From positions 1-64,000 of the forward strand of contig NBMC01000025.1 in the NCBI GenBank assembly GCA_002084805.1: 64,000 bases of DNA, written 5' to 3'. Numbering within the stretch: the stretch's first letter is position 1; each line of letters begins with the position of its first letter. The DNA is from Spirochaetaceae bacterium 4572_59. Lineage in GTDB: Bacteria > Spirochaetota > Spirochaetia > DSM-2461. The notes beneath the pieces were generated by a model. It was not told the origin of the DNA. It saw only the letters and a list, made by a program, of their open reading frames with translations, and searched no databases. The position numbers and the translations under genes were made by a program. Positions 23,507 through 33,965 of this stretch are shown piece by piece.

Positions 23507-25537
23507 ATGAGTAATGAAGTAATGAATAAGGCTGCGGATAATATCCGTATCCTGGCTGCCTCCATGGTAGAAAAAGCTAAATCCGGACACCCCGGTGGTG
23601 CCATGGGCGGTGCTGATTATTTAAATGTTCTTTTTTCTGAGTTTATGAATTTTGATCCCTCTGATGGTAAGTGGATTAACCGGGACCGGTTCTTTCTGGA
23701 TCCCGGACATATGTCACCCATGCTCTATTCTACTCTATCCTTTTACGGACATTATACTATGGATGAGCTGGCAAGTTTCCGTCAGTGGGACAGTCCTACT
23801 CCCGGACATCCTGAAGTTGATGCCAGTAGGGGCGTGGAAAATACTTCCGGTCCTCTGGGACAGGGGCATACTTTTGCAGTTGGTGCTGCTATTGCGGAAA
23901 AATTCCTGACTGCGAAATTCGGTGACTGGATGAGTCATAAAATCTATACCTTTATATCTGACGGTGGCGTTCAGGAAGAGATTTCTCAGGGTGCCGGTCG
24001 ATTGGCTGGACATCTTGGTCTGGATAATCTGATCATGTTCTATGATTCAAATGATATTCAGCTATCCTCTACCGTTTCCGAGGTAACCACTGAAAATACA
24101 GCAAAGAAATATGAAGCCTGGGGATGGAAGGTCCTTTCTATCGATGGACATGATGCTGATGCCATTCGCGGGGCTCTGAAAGAAGCTCAGGCGGTGAAAG
24201 GTCAGCCCACAATCATAATTGGTAAAACCATTATGGGAAAAGGTGCTGTTGACGCCGACGGTAACAGCTTTGAGGGAAAAACCTCCACTCATGGTCAGCC
24301 CCTGAGTGCTGCCGGTGCCTCGTTTAAGGGTACCGTTGAAAACCTGGGCGGTGATGGGGATAATCCTTTTCAGATTTTTCCCGAAGTTCAGCAGTGGCTG
24401 GACGGTCTTATTAAAGAGAAGATTGCTAACGCAGCAACTAAAAAAGCGGAACAGGCAGAATGGGCAAAAGCCAATCCTGAACTGGCCGCCAAACTTGAAA
24501 TGTTCTACAGCGGTAAAACTCCTGAGATCGACTGGGCCGGTATTGAGCAGAAGTCCGGTGTGGCCACTAGAGCCGCCTCTGCAGCCGTACTCGGCGTGTT
24601 GGCTGAAAATGTAGAAAATATGATTGTTTCCTCCGCTGACTTGTCTAATTCTGATAAAACCGATGGATTCCTGAAGAAAACAAAGGCTATTACTAAGGAT
24701 GATTTTTCAGGTTCTTTTCTGCAATCAGGTGTTGCTGAACTGACCATGGCCTGTGCCTGTTCCGGTATGGCTCTGCATGGCGGTGTTATCCCCGCCTGCG
24801 GTACTTTTTTTGTATTTTCTGATTATATTAAACCTGCTTTGAGAACAGCCGCTCTGATGGAGTTGCCTGTTATCTATATCTGGACTCACGATGCTTTTCG
24901 CGTTGGTGAGGATGGACCTACTCATCAGCCTGTTGAACATGAAGCGCAGCTGCGTTTGATGGAACAGCTTCAGAATCATTCTCACAGGAACAGTACCCTC
25001 GTATTGCGTCCCGCGGATGCACAAGAAGCAACGGTTGCCTGGAAAATGGCCATTGAAAACCGGATCACTCCTACTGCTCTGATACTTTCCAGACAGAATA
25101 TTAAAGAGCTTCCTGCCAGATCCAGCCGTGTGGAAGAAGCATTTCAGGCGGTTAAGGGTGCCTATATTGTGGAAGAAGCAGATGGTAAAGCGGATGTAAT
25201 TCTTGTTGCTTCCGGTTCTGAAGTTTCTACACTGGTAGAAGGCGCTGCCCTGCTGAGAGAGAAGAAAGGTCTGAAGGTTCAGGTTGTATCTGCTCCTTCA
25301 GAAGGTCTTTTCCGTAATCAGGATCCTGCCTATCAGGCAAAGGTGCTTCCTGCGGGAACCCCCAAGTTTGGTATGACTGCCGGTCTTCCCGTAACACTTC
25401 AGGGACTGGTGGGAGCCGATGGTAAAGTTTTCGGTCTGAGTTCCTTCGGTTACAGTGCTCCTGCGGGGGTTCTGGATCAGAAACTGGGGTATACAGGTGA
25501 AAACGTATTTAACCAGGTTCTGGAGATGCTGAACTAA
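23507..25537 (+). CDS. tkt: Transketolase
   Basis: 676 aa from ATG 23507 (AGTGAGGA upstream), a normal full-length transketolase. Visible: AKSGHPGGAMGGADY at the substrate/TPP site, GPLGQGHTFAVGAAIAEKF, the diphosphate-binding SDGGVQEEISQGAG, and GEDGPTHQPVEHEAQLR in the pyrimidine domain. It transfers two-carbon units between pentose- and hexose-phosphate pools, using thiamine diphosphate. It closes the sugar-alcohol cluster, and may be a second, pathway-specific copy. A strong terminator follows. Confidence 0.92.
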   Translation: MSNEVMNKAADNIRILAASMVEKAKSGHPGGAMGGADYLNVLFSEFMNFDPSDGKWINRDRFFLDPGHMSPMLYSTLSFYGHYTMDELASFRQWDSPTPGHPEVDASRGVENTSGPLGQGHTFAVGAAIAEKFLTAKFGDWMSHKIYTFISDGGVQEEISQGAGRLAGHLGLDNLIMFYDSNDIQLSSTVSEVTTENTAKKYEAWGWKVLSIDGHDADAIRGALKEAQAVKGQPTIIIGKTIMGKGAVDADGNSFEGKTSTHGQPLSAAGASFKGTVENLGGDGDNPFQIFPEVQQWLDGLIKEKIANAATKKAEQAEWAKANPELAAKLEMFYSGKTPEIDWAGIEQKSGVATRAASAAVLGVLAENVENMIVSSADLSNSDKTDGFLKKTKAITKDDFSGSFLQSGVAELTMACACSGMALHGGVIPACGTFFVFSDYIKPALRTAALMELPVIYIWTHDAFRVGEDGPTHQPVEHEAQLRLMEQLQNHSHRNSTLVLRPADAQEATVAWKMAIENRITPTALILSRQNIKELPARSSRVEEAFQAVKGAYIVEEADGKADVILVASGSEVSTLVEGAALLREKKGLKVQVVSAPSEGLFRNQDPAYQAKVLPAGTPKFGMTAGLPVTLQGLVGADGKVFGLSSFGYSAPAGVLDQKLGYTGENVFNQVLEMLN

Positions 25538-25562
25538 TTTTTTCGAATCTTCAATAGTGGTA

Positions 25563-25598
25563 AACCTGCCATCCTTTCCGGAATGGCAGGTTTTTTTA
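25563..25598 (+). terminator. Rho-independent terminator after tkt
   Basis: AACCTGCCAT / ATGGCAGGTT stem (10 bp) followed by a run of seven T residues, 25 nt after the stop. Confidence 0.9.
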
Positions 25599-25730
25599 TC
25601 TGTAAAAATTACAATTTTTAATTAAAATTATATTTATTCTCTCATTATTTATTGGTAATCGATAGTAAATCAGTTTAAAATTCTTACTATTGTGTTTACA
25701 CGAATATCAAAAAATATGAAGGAGAAATCA

Positions 25731-27641
25731 ATGAAGTTTTCAAATCTAAAAATTGGTACTAAACTGATCATTTTGATGTCACTGTCGGTCCTCTTGATTA
25801 TATCTCTTTTTGTTATGATTATAAGAAACAAAACACTGGATCTGGCCACTAAGGATGCTCAGGTTATTGCCAGAGAGTATGCTATGCACTATGGATCGGA
25901 TGTAGAAACTCTGTTTGCTGTAGCCTTAGGTGAGACTGCCACGGCAGCAGATGCCATGGAATCTATAGTTCGAAACGGTACGGGGAGTGGATCGAGAGAA
26001 CTGGCAACGGAAATTATGAAGGACTGGTACCGCAGAGGGCAGAAGGAAAGTCAGATTTATGATACCTGGGTTTATTTTGAACCGGGGAAATTTGATGAAT
26101 TTGATGATGAATATGCTGGCTCTGAAACTTATGGTCAATCAGGAAACTATAGTACCTGGGTTCTGGAGGAAGAATGTTACCCCCTGGTATTACTGGGTGA
26201 TCCTGTAGAAGATCAGTGGTATCTCGGACCAAAAGGCAGAAAACAGATAACGGTTTCCGATTTTTTTAAATATGAATATCCTGATGGAATACAAACAGTA
26301 GTTGCCATAGGGACGCCTCTATATGATGAACAGGGAGCTTTGCTCGGAGTTCTAGGCTGTGACTTTGAAGTAGGATCCCTGCATGCCGAGATAAGAGAAG
26401 TTTCTCTGTATGGCCAGGGTTTTCTGACCCTTGTTTCAGAAGGGGGTGGGATCGTCTCTACGAAAGATGAGAATGCTATTGGTAAAAATATATCCTATTT
26501 CTCATGGATGAATAATGACATACAGACTCGGATCAATGAGAAGGATTTATTCAGTTTCGAATATAATTCAGATTTGTTGAATGAACAAATGTTAGCCTAC
26601 GCTGTCCCTGTTGAATTGGGTCTTAGTGGTAAAACCTGGACCATGATTGTCAGTATCCCTCAGAAAAGGATCAACAGTGTTGCAATAGGTCTCTCTCAAT
26701 TAATCATGCTAATCGGGGTGGTGGCTGTTCTTATCCTAATACTGATTCTGTTTTTGATATCACGGACGATTACCAATCCTTTGAAAGAGGCGGTTCTTTT
26801 TGCCGGAGAAATCTCAGAAGGTAATCTGAGGGCCACTCTGGATTACTCCAATAAAGATGAGTTGGGAGATCTTGCTGACGCCTTAAAGGAAATGAAAAAG
26901 AATCTGTCATCCATTATTTCGGGCATCAGAGATTCCACCGGACAGTTTCAGGCTGGAAGCAGCGAGTTAAACCATTCCGCTGTTAATATTTCAGAAGGAG
27001 CCAATCAGCAGGCTTCAGGAGTGGAGGAGATCTCCTCCAGTATGGAAGAGCTTTTGTCCAATATTCAGCAGAATTCAGATAATGCCAATCACTCAAGCAA
27101 ATTGGCTATAGCCGCTTCCCAATCTGCCTCAGAGGGGGGGGATGCCGTAATGGATACTGTTGAGGCCATGAAAGCCATTGCCGAGAAGATTGCCGTAATT
27201 GAAGATATATCCCGAAATACCAATTTGTTGGCTTTGAATGCTGCCATTGAAGCGGCCAGAGCCGGTGAAGCGGGTAAGGGTTTTGCCGTTGTTGCGTCAG
27301 AAGTCAGAAAACTGGCAGAAAACAGTAGCCATGCTGCTTCGGAAATAACAAGCATTGCCGGCGAAAGTGTGGCAAGGGCCGAGAAAGCCGGAGATCTCAT
27401 TACTAAAATGGTTCCGAATATTAGAAAAACTGCAGATCTGATCCAGGAAATCTCTGCTGCCAGTAATGAGCAGAGTCATGGTTCGGAGCAGGTTAATAGT
27501 GCTATTTTGCAGATGAGCGAGGTGGTACAACAGAATGTGGGTGTTGCAGATGATATGGCCAGTATGGCTGAAGAACTGGATTCCCAGGCTCAGGCCCTGC
27601 AGGACCGTATTTCCTATTTTAAGCTGGAGACGGCGAAATAA
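25731..27641 (+). CDS. Methyl-accepting chemotaxis protein with Cache-type sensor
   Basis: 636 aa from ATG 25731, preceded by AAGGAG. A first membrane segment is at about 10-30 ([20 protein letters not shown]), followed by a ~280-residue periplasmic Cache-like domain ([22 protein letters not shown]), a second membrane segment near 320-345, a HAMP linker, and the cytoplasmic signalling hairpin with the conserved tip [20 protein letters not shown]. It should bind a small molecule outside and control CheA. The ligand is not predictable. An eight-G tract lies inside the coding sequence (27134-27141). Confidence 0.9.
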   Translation: MKFSNLKIGTKLIILMSLSVLLIISLFVMIIRNKTLDLATKDAQVIAREYAMHYGSDVETLFAVALGETATAADAMESIVRNGTGSGSRELATEIMKDWYRRGQKESQIYDTWVYFEPGKFDEFDDEYAGSETYGQSGNYSTWVLEEECYPLVLLGDPVEDQWYLGPKGRKQITVSDFFKYEYPDGIQTVVAIGTPLYDEQGALLGVLGCDFEVGSLHAEIREVSLYGQGFLTLVSEGGGIVSTKDENAIGKNISYFSWMNNDIQTRINEKDLFSFEYNSDLLNEQMLAYAVPVELGLSGKTWTMIVSIPQKRINSVAIGLSQLIMLIGVVAVLILILILFLISRTITNPLKEAVLFAGEISEGNLRATLDYSNKDELGDLADALKEMKKNLSSIISGIRDSTGQFQAGSSELNHSAVNISEGANQQASGVEEISSSMEELLSNIQQNSDNANHSSKLAIAASQSASEGGDAVMDTVEAMKAIAEKIAVIEDISRNTNLLALNAAIEAARAGEAGKGFAVVASEVRKLAENSSHAASEITSIAGESVARAEKAGDLITKMVPNIRKTADLIQEISAASNEQSHGSEQVNSAILQMSEVVQQNVGVADDMASMAEELDSQAQALQDRISYFKLETAK

Positions 27642-27682
27642 ATCAGGGACGTTCCCGGTATGGCTGTGTGTGCCGATGTAAT

Positions 27683-29200
27683 CTAGAGTGGAAGAAAGGG
27701 GGCATGGTTGGTGGTAAAGACAGGAGGAGTTTTTTTTAAGATCTCCTTCAGTTCGGGAACTTTCCGGATTTCTCTGTTAAGAAAGGTTCTTACTTTACCG
27801 CGATCCCAGCCACCCGGGTGTTTGAAGTTTGTATAGAGGGAGAGGTCTCCCTCATAAAAAGAGTGGGTTTGCAGATGGGCCGCTTCACCACTTCCCGCAG
27901 GCATATTGAATATGGATATATTGAGGTAATCGATATTTTCTTTTTGGGCCAGAACAAAATCTCTTGTTCTGTATGCTTCCTCTCTGTTTTCGGCCGGTGT
28001 TCCAAACATGATATAGATAAAGGTCCGGATTCCCGCTTCTTTCAGATTCTCCAGAATATGAGAGACCTGTTCCAGACGTATCCCTTTTTTCAGGCTGTCC
28101 AGAACAGCCTGGTCTCCTGATTCCAGTCCCATGCAGAGCATAGTGCATCCCGAAGCGGCCAGTTTCCGGCAGTAGGCCGATCCGGTCATTTCCGGAATAA
28201 AACGGCTGAATCCGTACCAAGCCGGACCGGGAGGCTGCTGCATCAGTTTTTGAAGGAGTTGCCGGCTTATTTCACTGTCGCAGAGATGAATAAGGTCTGG
28301 CTGATACTGCTCGGACAGAGCTGCCAGTTCATGACAGGTCTCAAGTGCGGGTATTTCACAGTAGGGGTTATCCTCCCATTTCTCCGAACAGAAGGTGCAG
28401 CGTTTCCAGGAACAACCTGTAGAAGCGCTGAAAGGCAGTATCCTTCCGGGAGAGAGGTATGCGTGTGTGGCAGCAGGTTCATAAAGATCTTTAAAATCTG
28501 GAATCCCTGGTCCTCTATAAACTCGTCCACAGAAGCGAACTATGGCTTCTTCTCCCTCACCGGCATGAATCTCATGGGCCATCATATTCAGAAAATCCGT
28601 TCGGGAAGGTCCCTTTATCCATGAGTTGATCAGACCGCCGCCCAGCTGTATCTTCAGGGAGGGATATTCCTTTTTCAGATATCCGCACATGGCTATGGCT
28701 GTTAATGCCTGACTGAGATAATTTATGGAAATCCCTGCATGACTGTGCTTTCCATCCTTCATAAGGGAGGATAAACGCTTTGAAAACCAGGGATAAAAAA
28801 GATTTTTCTCAGGATTATGCCAGCTGTATATAAGATCCTGTGATTTAAGAGGAGATAAGCCGGGATCCTGGTAGTCTGCCGGAGAGATCTGTACTCCTGA
28901 AGCCATAACAGGAGCGGATGTCCCGGCAAGCAGTTTTATATCAGAAATCTGTTTCTTATAGGCATCCATTGAGCGGGTACCCAGGCTGAGGTCCAGTATG
29001 CGGCTTTTCTTTCTTCTGACCCGTTTCGCCTGGGGATCATCGGGATTTCCCGCATCCTGATCGCACAGCCATAGAAACGCTTCAAGTGCTCCATCTAGTA
29101 TTGTCACGTCTTCTCCAGCAGCTTTGAGTGCCCCTGCCAGGCGGGTGAGGGCAACGGGAGGTTCACAGTTACGAACTTGTGGGGGGTGTATGAGAAGCAT
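27683..29200 (-). CDS. B12-binding-type radical SAM protein
   Basis: 505 aa. The radical SAM cluster is the wider-spaced TGCSWKRCTFC (Cys-x4-Cys-x2-Cys), at about residue 240, followed by a Glu/Gly-rich barrel (YGFSRF, MCMGLESGDQAVLDSL). The N terminus (LLIHPPQVRNCEPPVALTRLAGALKAAG) resembles the B12-binding half of such enzymes. The reaction is unknown. No Shine-Dalgarno is seen: an extended -10 TGCTATACT ends 6 nt before the ATG, suggesting a leaderless transcript. The gene stands alone and converges on the chemoreceptor gene. Confidence 0.75.
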   Translation of the reverse strand: MLLIHPPQVRNCEPPVALTRLAGALKAAGEDVTILDGALEAFLWLCDQDAGNPDDPQAKRVRRKKSRILDLSLGTRSMDAYKKQISDIKLLAGTSAPVMASGVQISPADYQDPGLSPLKSQDLIYSWHNPEKNLFYPWFSKRLSSLMKDGKHSHAGISINYLSQALTAIAMCGYLKKEYPSLKIQLGGGLINSWIKGPSRTDFLNMMAHEIHAGEGEEAIVRFCGRVYRGPGIPDFKDLYEPAATHAYLSPGRILPFSASTGCSWKRCTFCSEKWEDNPYCEIPALETCHELAALSEQYQPDLIHLCDSEISRQLLQKLMQQPPGPAWYGFSRFIPEMTGSAYCRKLAASGCTMLCMGLESGDQAVLDSLKKGIRLEQVSHILENLKEAGIRTFIYIMFGTPAENREEAYRTRDFVLAQKENIDYLNISIFNMPAGSGEAAHLQTHSFYEGDLSLYTNFKHPGGWDRGKVRTFLNREIRKVPELKEILKKTPPVFTTNHAPFLPL

Positions 29201-29206
29201 GGAGGG

Positions 29207-29215
29207 AGTATAGCA
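29207..29215 (-). promoter_or_regulatory. Extended -10 promoter of the radical SAM gene
   Basis: TGCTATACT on the minus strand, ending 6 nt before the ATG; transcription would start at or next to the start codon. Confidence 0.45.
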
Positions 29216-29316
29216 TAGTAAGATAAAAATCCCTATGCCGTTTTATTTGAGACAGAACTCCCAAGCAGATTTTGTAAAATATGTGTTAAAGCATTGATCA
29301 TTCTGTATTCTTTCTG

Positions 29317-29345
29317 TTGACATCATAATCCCAAGCCCGTAACAT
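29317..29345 (+). promoter_or_regulatory. Sigma-70-type promoter of the parvulin gene
   Basis: TTGACA, 17-nt spacer, TAACAT; about 38 nt before the ATG at 29383. Confidence 0.65.
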
Positions 29346-29382
29346 TACCGGCTGTGGGAAGATATTTCCCGAAGGATACAAC

Positions 29383-30384
29383 ATGAAAAGGATTCTACTC
29401 TCGGCGATAATTGTTTCAGCCGTGTTTTTAAGCTGCGGGAGCAAAGAACTGCCCGAAGGTGCAGTCGCTGTGGTTAATAAAACCTCCATTACTGAAGAAG
29501 AGTTTAATGCAGAATTGGATCTCTTTAAAGGACAATATGAAGCTCAGGGAATGGAGATTTCCGAAGGTGATCTGGAAATAGTAAAACCCCAGCTTCTGGA
29601 CTCTCTCATTATTAAAATGCTACTGCTGGAAAAAGCGGAAGATCTTAAACTAACAAGCGATCAGGAAGTAATAGCTTCTCAGATTGAAGGATTCAAAGAT
29701 CAGTTCGGTTCAGAGGAAGCTTTTGCTGAAGCTCTGAAAGCCAACAACTTCACCAAAGAAAAACTGATTGCAGATATGGAAGAACAATCCATTATCCAGC
29801 AGGTTTTCGAAAAAGAAGTAAAAGAAGAAATCGTTATTGATGAAAAAAAAATGAAGGCTTTTTATGAAGAGAATAAGGAAACAGTATTCCAGGTTCCCGA
29901 ATCTGTAGAAGCCAGTCATATCCTCGTTATGGTTAATGATGATCAGGCTGAAGCGGCTGCTCTTAGCAAGATTAAAGATATCAAAGTAAAGATCGATGCC
30001 GGAATGGATTTCGGAGAAGCAGCGCTCCAGTACTCTGAGGGACCCAGTAATACACAGAAAGGTTATCTTGGTCAGTTCGGAAAGGGACAGATGGTTCCCG
30101 AATTTGAAGCAGTCGCGTTCAATCTTGAACCTGGGGTTGTTAGTGAACCTGTACTGACACAGTTCGGTTATCACCTGATTCTTGTAAAGACCAAGAATGA
30201 ATCAGAAACTGTCAGTTTTGATGATGCCAAAGGTTCTATCGAACAGCAGATGAGTCAGGAAGAGTACAATGCAAAATCCGCTGAGTTTATTGAAAACTTG
30301 AAGGATAAAGCAAAGATTCTTCTTCCCGAATGGGCTACACCCAAAGAAGAAGAGGCCGTCTCTCTTCAGACTACTGCCAACTAA
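29383..30384 (+). CDS. PpiC/SurA-like peptidyl-prolyl isomerase lipoprotein
   Basis: 333 aa. The lipobox VFLSC at about residues 15-19 anchors it to a membrane. A SurA-type N-terminal helical domain (VNKTSITEEEFNAELDLFK) is followed by a parvulin domain at about 180-275: EASHILVMVNDD, FGEAALQYSEGPS, GYLGQFGKGQMVPEFE and VLTQFGYHLILV. It probably folds exported or outer-membrane proteins in the periplasm. The start has GAAGGA upstream and sits behind a clear promoter. Intact and monocistronic. Confidence 0.9.
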   Translation: MKRILLSAIIVSAVFLSCGSKELPEGAVAVVNKTSITEEEFNAELDLFKGQYEAQGMEISEGDLEIVKPQLLDSLIIKMLLLEKAEDLKLTSDQEVIASQIEGFKDQFGSEEAFAEALKANNFTKEKLIADMEEQSIIQQVFEKEVKEEIVIDEKKMKAFYEENKETVFQVPESVEASHILVMVNDDQAEAAALSKIKDIKVKIDAGMDFGEAALQYSEGPSNTQKGYLGQFGKGQMVPEFEAVAFNLEPGVVSEPVLTQFGYHLILVKTKNESETVSFDDAKGSIEQQMSQEEYNAKSAEFIENLKDKAKILLPEWATPKEEEAVSLQTTAN

Positions 30385-30403
30385 TATATATTAAAGGCTG
30401 AAT

Positions 30404-30435
30404 CTGACAGAATAGGATAGTTCTTATTCTGTCAG
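30404..30435. terminator. Bidirectional hairpin between convergent genes
   Basis: CTGACAGAATA / TATTCTGTCAG, 11-bp perfect stem with a 10-nt loop, between the parvulin gene and the convergent HD-GYP gene (it overlaps the latter's stop). The T run is weak. Confidence 0.5.
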
Positions 30436-31557
30436 CGCATTCTGAATTTTTCTAATTTTGTCCAGGTTGTCCAGGAATGTCTGAACAACTTCTGGATCAA
30501 ACTGTTTTCCCGACTCCTCTCTTATCAACGCCAGACAGTCCTCTTCCGGCCAGGGATCTTTATAGGGCCTGTAGCTTCTCAGAGCGTCATAAACATCCGC
30601 AACTGCTGTGATACGTGCTTCCACGGGAATCTCTACTCCCTTTATTCCTGTAGGATAACCTGCTCCGTTCCAGTGTTCATGGTGGTATAAAGCAATATTA
30701 GCCGCGGTTTCAATCAGTTTCTGTCCGGCTTCTTTTTGAACATTTTCCGGCTCCAGTTCTTCATCTGTGTGGGTAAAGAAGTTTACAAAACGGTTGGAAG
30801 TCAGAATCCTTTCACCATAACGACAGTGTTTTTTCATAATGGTCCACTCTTCAGCTGTGAGCTTTCCTTTCTTCAGCAGAATATTGTCAGGAATTCCGAT
30901 TTTCCCGATATCATGAACTGGGGAGGCTAGTTGGATCATGTCTACATCTTTTTTGTCCCATCCCATGCCCCTTGCAATACAGGCTGAAAACTCAGAGACC
31001 CGGAGAAAGTGGTCTCCTGTCTCAAAATCCCTGTATTCGGCAGCCTGAGAGAGTATTCCTACAATTTGTCGTCTCGAGAGATCGAGCTGCTCGTTCCTGA
31101 GTTGTAACTGCATGGTTCTTTCTTCCACCAGTTCTTCCAGATGTTCCCGGTACTGCCGGTTCTCTTTCAGAAGACTCGACTTTTCCAATGATTTTTCAAT
31201 TGTATAAGAAAGGATGGAAAGGTCTCTTACCGGTTTGATCAGATAGTCCCAGGCTCCCTGCCTCAGGGCATTAATGGCATCATCCAGGCTGTTCACTCCG
31301 GATATCACAACTACCGGAATTTCCGGGTCCAGCTCTCTTGCTGCTTTCAGAACATCCATTCCATTAGCTTCGGGCATACGGAGGTCTGTTAATATTATCT
31401 GGGGGAGTTCTTCTTTGAGAAGCTCTATTCCGGTCCGTCCGTTGTCCGCTGTTACAATTTCATATCCTTGATCTTCAAGATAGTAGGAAAATACCTGACG
31501 GATTAATGATTCGTCGTCAATAATTAGTATCTTTTTTTGTAATATATTTTCGCCCAT
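30424..31557 (-). CDS. Response regulator with HD-GYP domain
   Basis: 377 aa. Receiver domain with the acidic pair D14-D15, phosphoacceptor D58 (IILTDLRMPE) and K108 (YLIKPV). A coiled-coil linker (about 115-160) leads to an HD-GYP domain: SPVHDIGKIGIPD at 212-224, ALYHHEHWNGAGYPTG, and VADVYDALRSYRPY. HD-GYP proteins degrade cyclic di-GMP; the metal ligands and the GYP motif are present. It should lower c-di-GMP in response to a partner kinase, which is not adjacent. Confidence 0.92.
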   Translation of the reverse strand: MGENILQKKILIIDDESLIRQVFSYYLEDQGYEIVTADNGRTGIELLKEELPQIILTDLRMPEANGMDVLKAARELDPEIPVVVISGVNSLDDAINALRQGAWDYLIKPVRDLSILSYTIEKSLEKSSLLKENRQYREHLEELVEERTMQLQLRNEQLDLSRRQIVGILSQAAEYRDFETGDHFLRVSEFSACIARGMGWDKKDVDMIQLASPVHDIGKIGIPDNILLKKGKLTAEEWTIMKKHCRYGERILTSNRFVNFFTHTDEELEPENVQKEAGQKLIETAANIALYHHEHWNGAGYPTGIKGVEIPVEARITAVADVYDALRSYRPYKDPWPEEDCLALIREESGKQFDPEVVQTFLDNLDKIRKIQNALTE

Positions 31558-31709
31558 AATCTGATTATAGCCAATTTATTCTGAAGGTTCGAATTTTTTA
31601 TCAAAAAAACAGCGGTAGATATATTGGCAAAGGCTCCCATATTTACAGTTTCAGGTCAGTCGCTTATACTGCTGTTACTACAAATAATTACAATTTTTGG
31701 AGAAAGTTC

Positions 31710-32519
31710 ATGAAAAAGAGTCTAATCGTTTTCTTGGTTCTGGCTGTATGTTCAGCATCAGTTTTTGCCGGGGGAAACCAGGAAAGTGCATCCGGAGATA
31801 ACTCTCTGGAATATATCAAAGAAAAGGGCGTTTTTGTTCTGGGACTGGATGACAGTTTCCCTCCTATGGGATTCCGGGATGAAAATGGTGAAATTACAGG
31901 ATTTGATATTGATCTGGCTAAAGAAGTCTGTAAAAGAATGGGTGTTGAACTTAAACTGCAGCCCATTGACTGGGATGCCAAGATTCTGGATCTGAACAGT
32001 AAAGATATCGATGTTATCTGGAATGGTCTCTCTATCAATCCTGAAAGAAAAGAGAAAATTGAATTTTCAAAAGCATATATTGCCAATCGTCAGATCATAA
32101 TTGTTCAGGCTGGTTCCGCCATTGACAGCAAAGCTGATCTGGCTGCTAAGACAGTCGGTGTACAGCTGGGAAGTACAGCAGATGATGCTGTAAATAATGA
32201 TGCTGACACAATGGCTTCTCTGGATGAGCTTGTGAAATTCCAGGATAATGTTCAGGCTCTGATGGACCTGGAAGTGGGAAGGATCGATGCTGTTGTTGTC
32301 GATGAGATTCTGGGACGTTACTATATTTCCAAAAAAGAGGGCGTTTTCGGAGTTGCTTCCGAGTCTTTTACAGAAGAAGAGTATGGAATCGGATTCCGGA
32401 AAGGGGAACTTGCTTTTGTAGCCGAAGTGGACCGTATCATTGATGAAATGGTTAAAGATGGTGCAGCCGCAGCCATTTCAAACAAATGGTTTGCTGAAGA
32501 TATACTTTTGCCCCGCTGA
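31710..32519 (+). CDS. Polar amino-acid ABC transporter substrate-binding protein
   Basis: 269 aa with a signal peptide (MKKSLIVFLVLAVCSASVFA, cleaved before GGNQES). The SBP_bac_3 fold is shown by VLGLDDSFPPMGFRDENGEITGFDIDLAKEV and FSKAYIANRQIIIV. It captures an amino acid or related solute in the periplasm for the two following genes. ATG has TTTGGAGAAAG before it. The stop overlaps the permease start by one base (TGATG). Substrate not determined. Confidence 0.9.
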   Translation: MKKSLIVFLVLAVCSASVFAGGNQESASGDNSLEYIKEKGVFVLGLDDSFPPMGFRDENGEITGFDIDLAKEVCKRMGVELKLQPIDWDAKILDLNSKDIDVIWNGLSINPERKEKIEFSKAYIANRQIIIVQAGSAIDSKADLAAKTVGVQLGSTADDAVNNDADTMASLDELVKFQDNVQALMDLEVGRIDAVVVDEILGRYYISKKEGVFGVASESFTEEEYGIGFRKGELAFVAEVDRIIDEMVKDGAAAAISNKWFAEDILLPR

Positions 32520-33166
32520 TGGAATATCTGATTGATTCGACCCGGTATATCCTTATGGGATGTACTGTAACGTTGAAACTGTTTTTTATTACATTGATCT
32601 TATCTCTCCCCTTGGGTTTTATCTGTGCTATGGGTAAAGCTTCCAGCTGGAGGACTGTCCGGGTATTAATGGACTCCTATACCTCTGTTGTGCGGGGAAC
32701 ACCCCTGCTGTTGCAGATCTTTTTTGTCTATTACGGGCTTCCCATTATAATCCCTGGTTTGCGTCTGGAGCGTTTTAATGCCGCCGCTCTGACTTTTATT
32801 CTTAATTATGGTGCTTACTTTACCGAGATTTTCCGAAGTGGAATCCAGTCTATCGACCGGGGGCAGTATGAGGCTTCCCGGGTTCTGGGGATGAGTTATA
32901 CTCAGACTATGATACGGATTGTTCTGCCTCAGACTATTAAACGAGTACTCCCGACCATTGCAAATGAGGCAATAACTCTTGTAAAAGATACAGCACTTAT
33001 TGTTGTTCTGGGAATTGGTGATATTCTGAGAAACTCAAAAGAGATCGTTGCCCGGGACTTTACAATCAGTCCTTTTGTTATTGCCGCTCTGATCTATCTT
33101 GGTATGAACTATCTCTTGGTGCTGTTCTTTAACAGGATGGAAAAAAGGTATTCCGTTTATGAGTGA
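32519..33166 (+). CDS. Polar amino-acid ABC transporter permease
   Basis: 215 aa, hydrophobic with about five membrane segments. The HisM/GlnP-type motif is visible: [19 protein letters not shown] near the N terminus and the EAA loop [21 protein letters not shown]. As a single permease it should form a homodimer. It overlaps both neighbours (1 nt upstream and 8 nt downstream), so the three genes are one translationally coupled operon. Confidence 0.92.
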   Translation: MEYLIDSTRYILMGCTVTLKLFFITLILSLPLGFICAMGKASSWRTVRVLMDSYTSVVRGTPLLLQIFFVYYGLPIIIPGLRLERFNAAALTFILNYGAYFTEIFRSGIQSIDRGQYEASRVLGMSYTQTMIRIVLPQTIKRVLPTIANEAITLVKDTALIVVLGIGDILRNSKEIVARDFTISPFVIAALIYLGMNYLLVLFFNRMEKRYSVYE

Positions 33167-33908
33167 TATGATACATATAAGAGGGCTGAAAAAGTCCTTT
33201 GGAAGTCTTGAGGTTTTAAAGGGTGTGGATATGACTGTCCGGAAAGGGGAGATCATCTCTATTATCGGACCTTCCGGTTCCGGAAAGAGTACTCTTCTCA
33301 GAACTCTGATCCATCTTGAAAAAGCCTCAGACGGAGAGATTATTATCGAGGGTGAGGCGACGCTGACACAATCGGGAGAGCATATATCCGAAAGCCAGAT
33401 TCGCCAGCGCTGCCGGAAGCTGGGAATGGTATTTCAGAACTTCAATCTTTTCCCTCATAAAACTGCCCTGGAAAACGTAATGGAAGCCCCCCTGACTGTT
33501 CTGAAAAAGGATAAGTCAGAAGCTATTCGTATAGCTGAGGAGCTACTAGCAAAAGTTGGTCTCTCGGATAAACGGGATAGTTATCCCTACTATCTGTCGG
33601 GAGGACAAAAACAGCGTGTTGCCATTGCTCGTGCTCTGGCTATGGCTCCGGATATTATGCTTTTTGATGAACCCACCAGTGCTTTGGATCCCGAGCTGAT
33701 TGGAGAAGTTCTTTCGGTTATCAAGGATCTTGCTTCAGAACATATGACCATGCTGATTGTTACCCACGAAATGACATTTGCCCGTGAGGTTTCTGATAAG
33801 GTTGTCTTTATGGATGAAGGTCGAATTCTTGAGATGGCTCCTCCTGAAAAGATCTTTAGCGATCCGGATCATCCTCGAATCAAGACATTCTTGGACAAAA
33901 TGCTCTGA
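33159..33908 (+). CDS. Polar amino-acid ABC transporter ATP-binding protein
   Basis: 249 aa. Walker [11 protein letters not shown]-loop [10 protein letters not shown], signature [17 protein letters not shown], Walker [18 protein letters not shown] and H-loop VTHEMTFA are all intact. This is the GlnQ/HisP-type energy subunit for the preceding permease and binding protein. It begins inside the permease gene (8-nt overlap). Confidence 0.94.
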   Translation: MSDMIHIRGLKKSFGSLEVLKGVDMTVRKGEIISIIGPSGSGKSTLLRTLIHLEKASDGEIIIEGEATLTQSGEHISESQIRQRCRKLGMVFQNFNLFPHKTALENVMEAPLTVLKKDKSEAIRIAEELLAKVGLSDKRDSYPYYLSGGQKQRVAIARALAMAPDIMLFDEPTSALDPELIGEVLSVIKDLASEHMTMLIVTHEMTFAREVSDKVVFMDEGRILEMAPPEKIFSDPDHPRIKTFLDKML

Positions 33909-33965
33909 TTTGTAAATCCCGGTAGTATCCTGTACACTTTTTTTATCAGTTAAGAGGGGTTGTGT

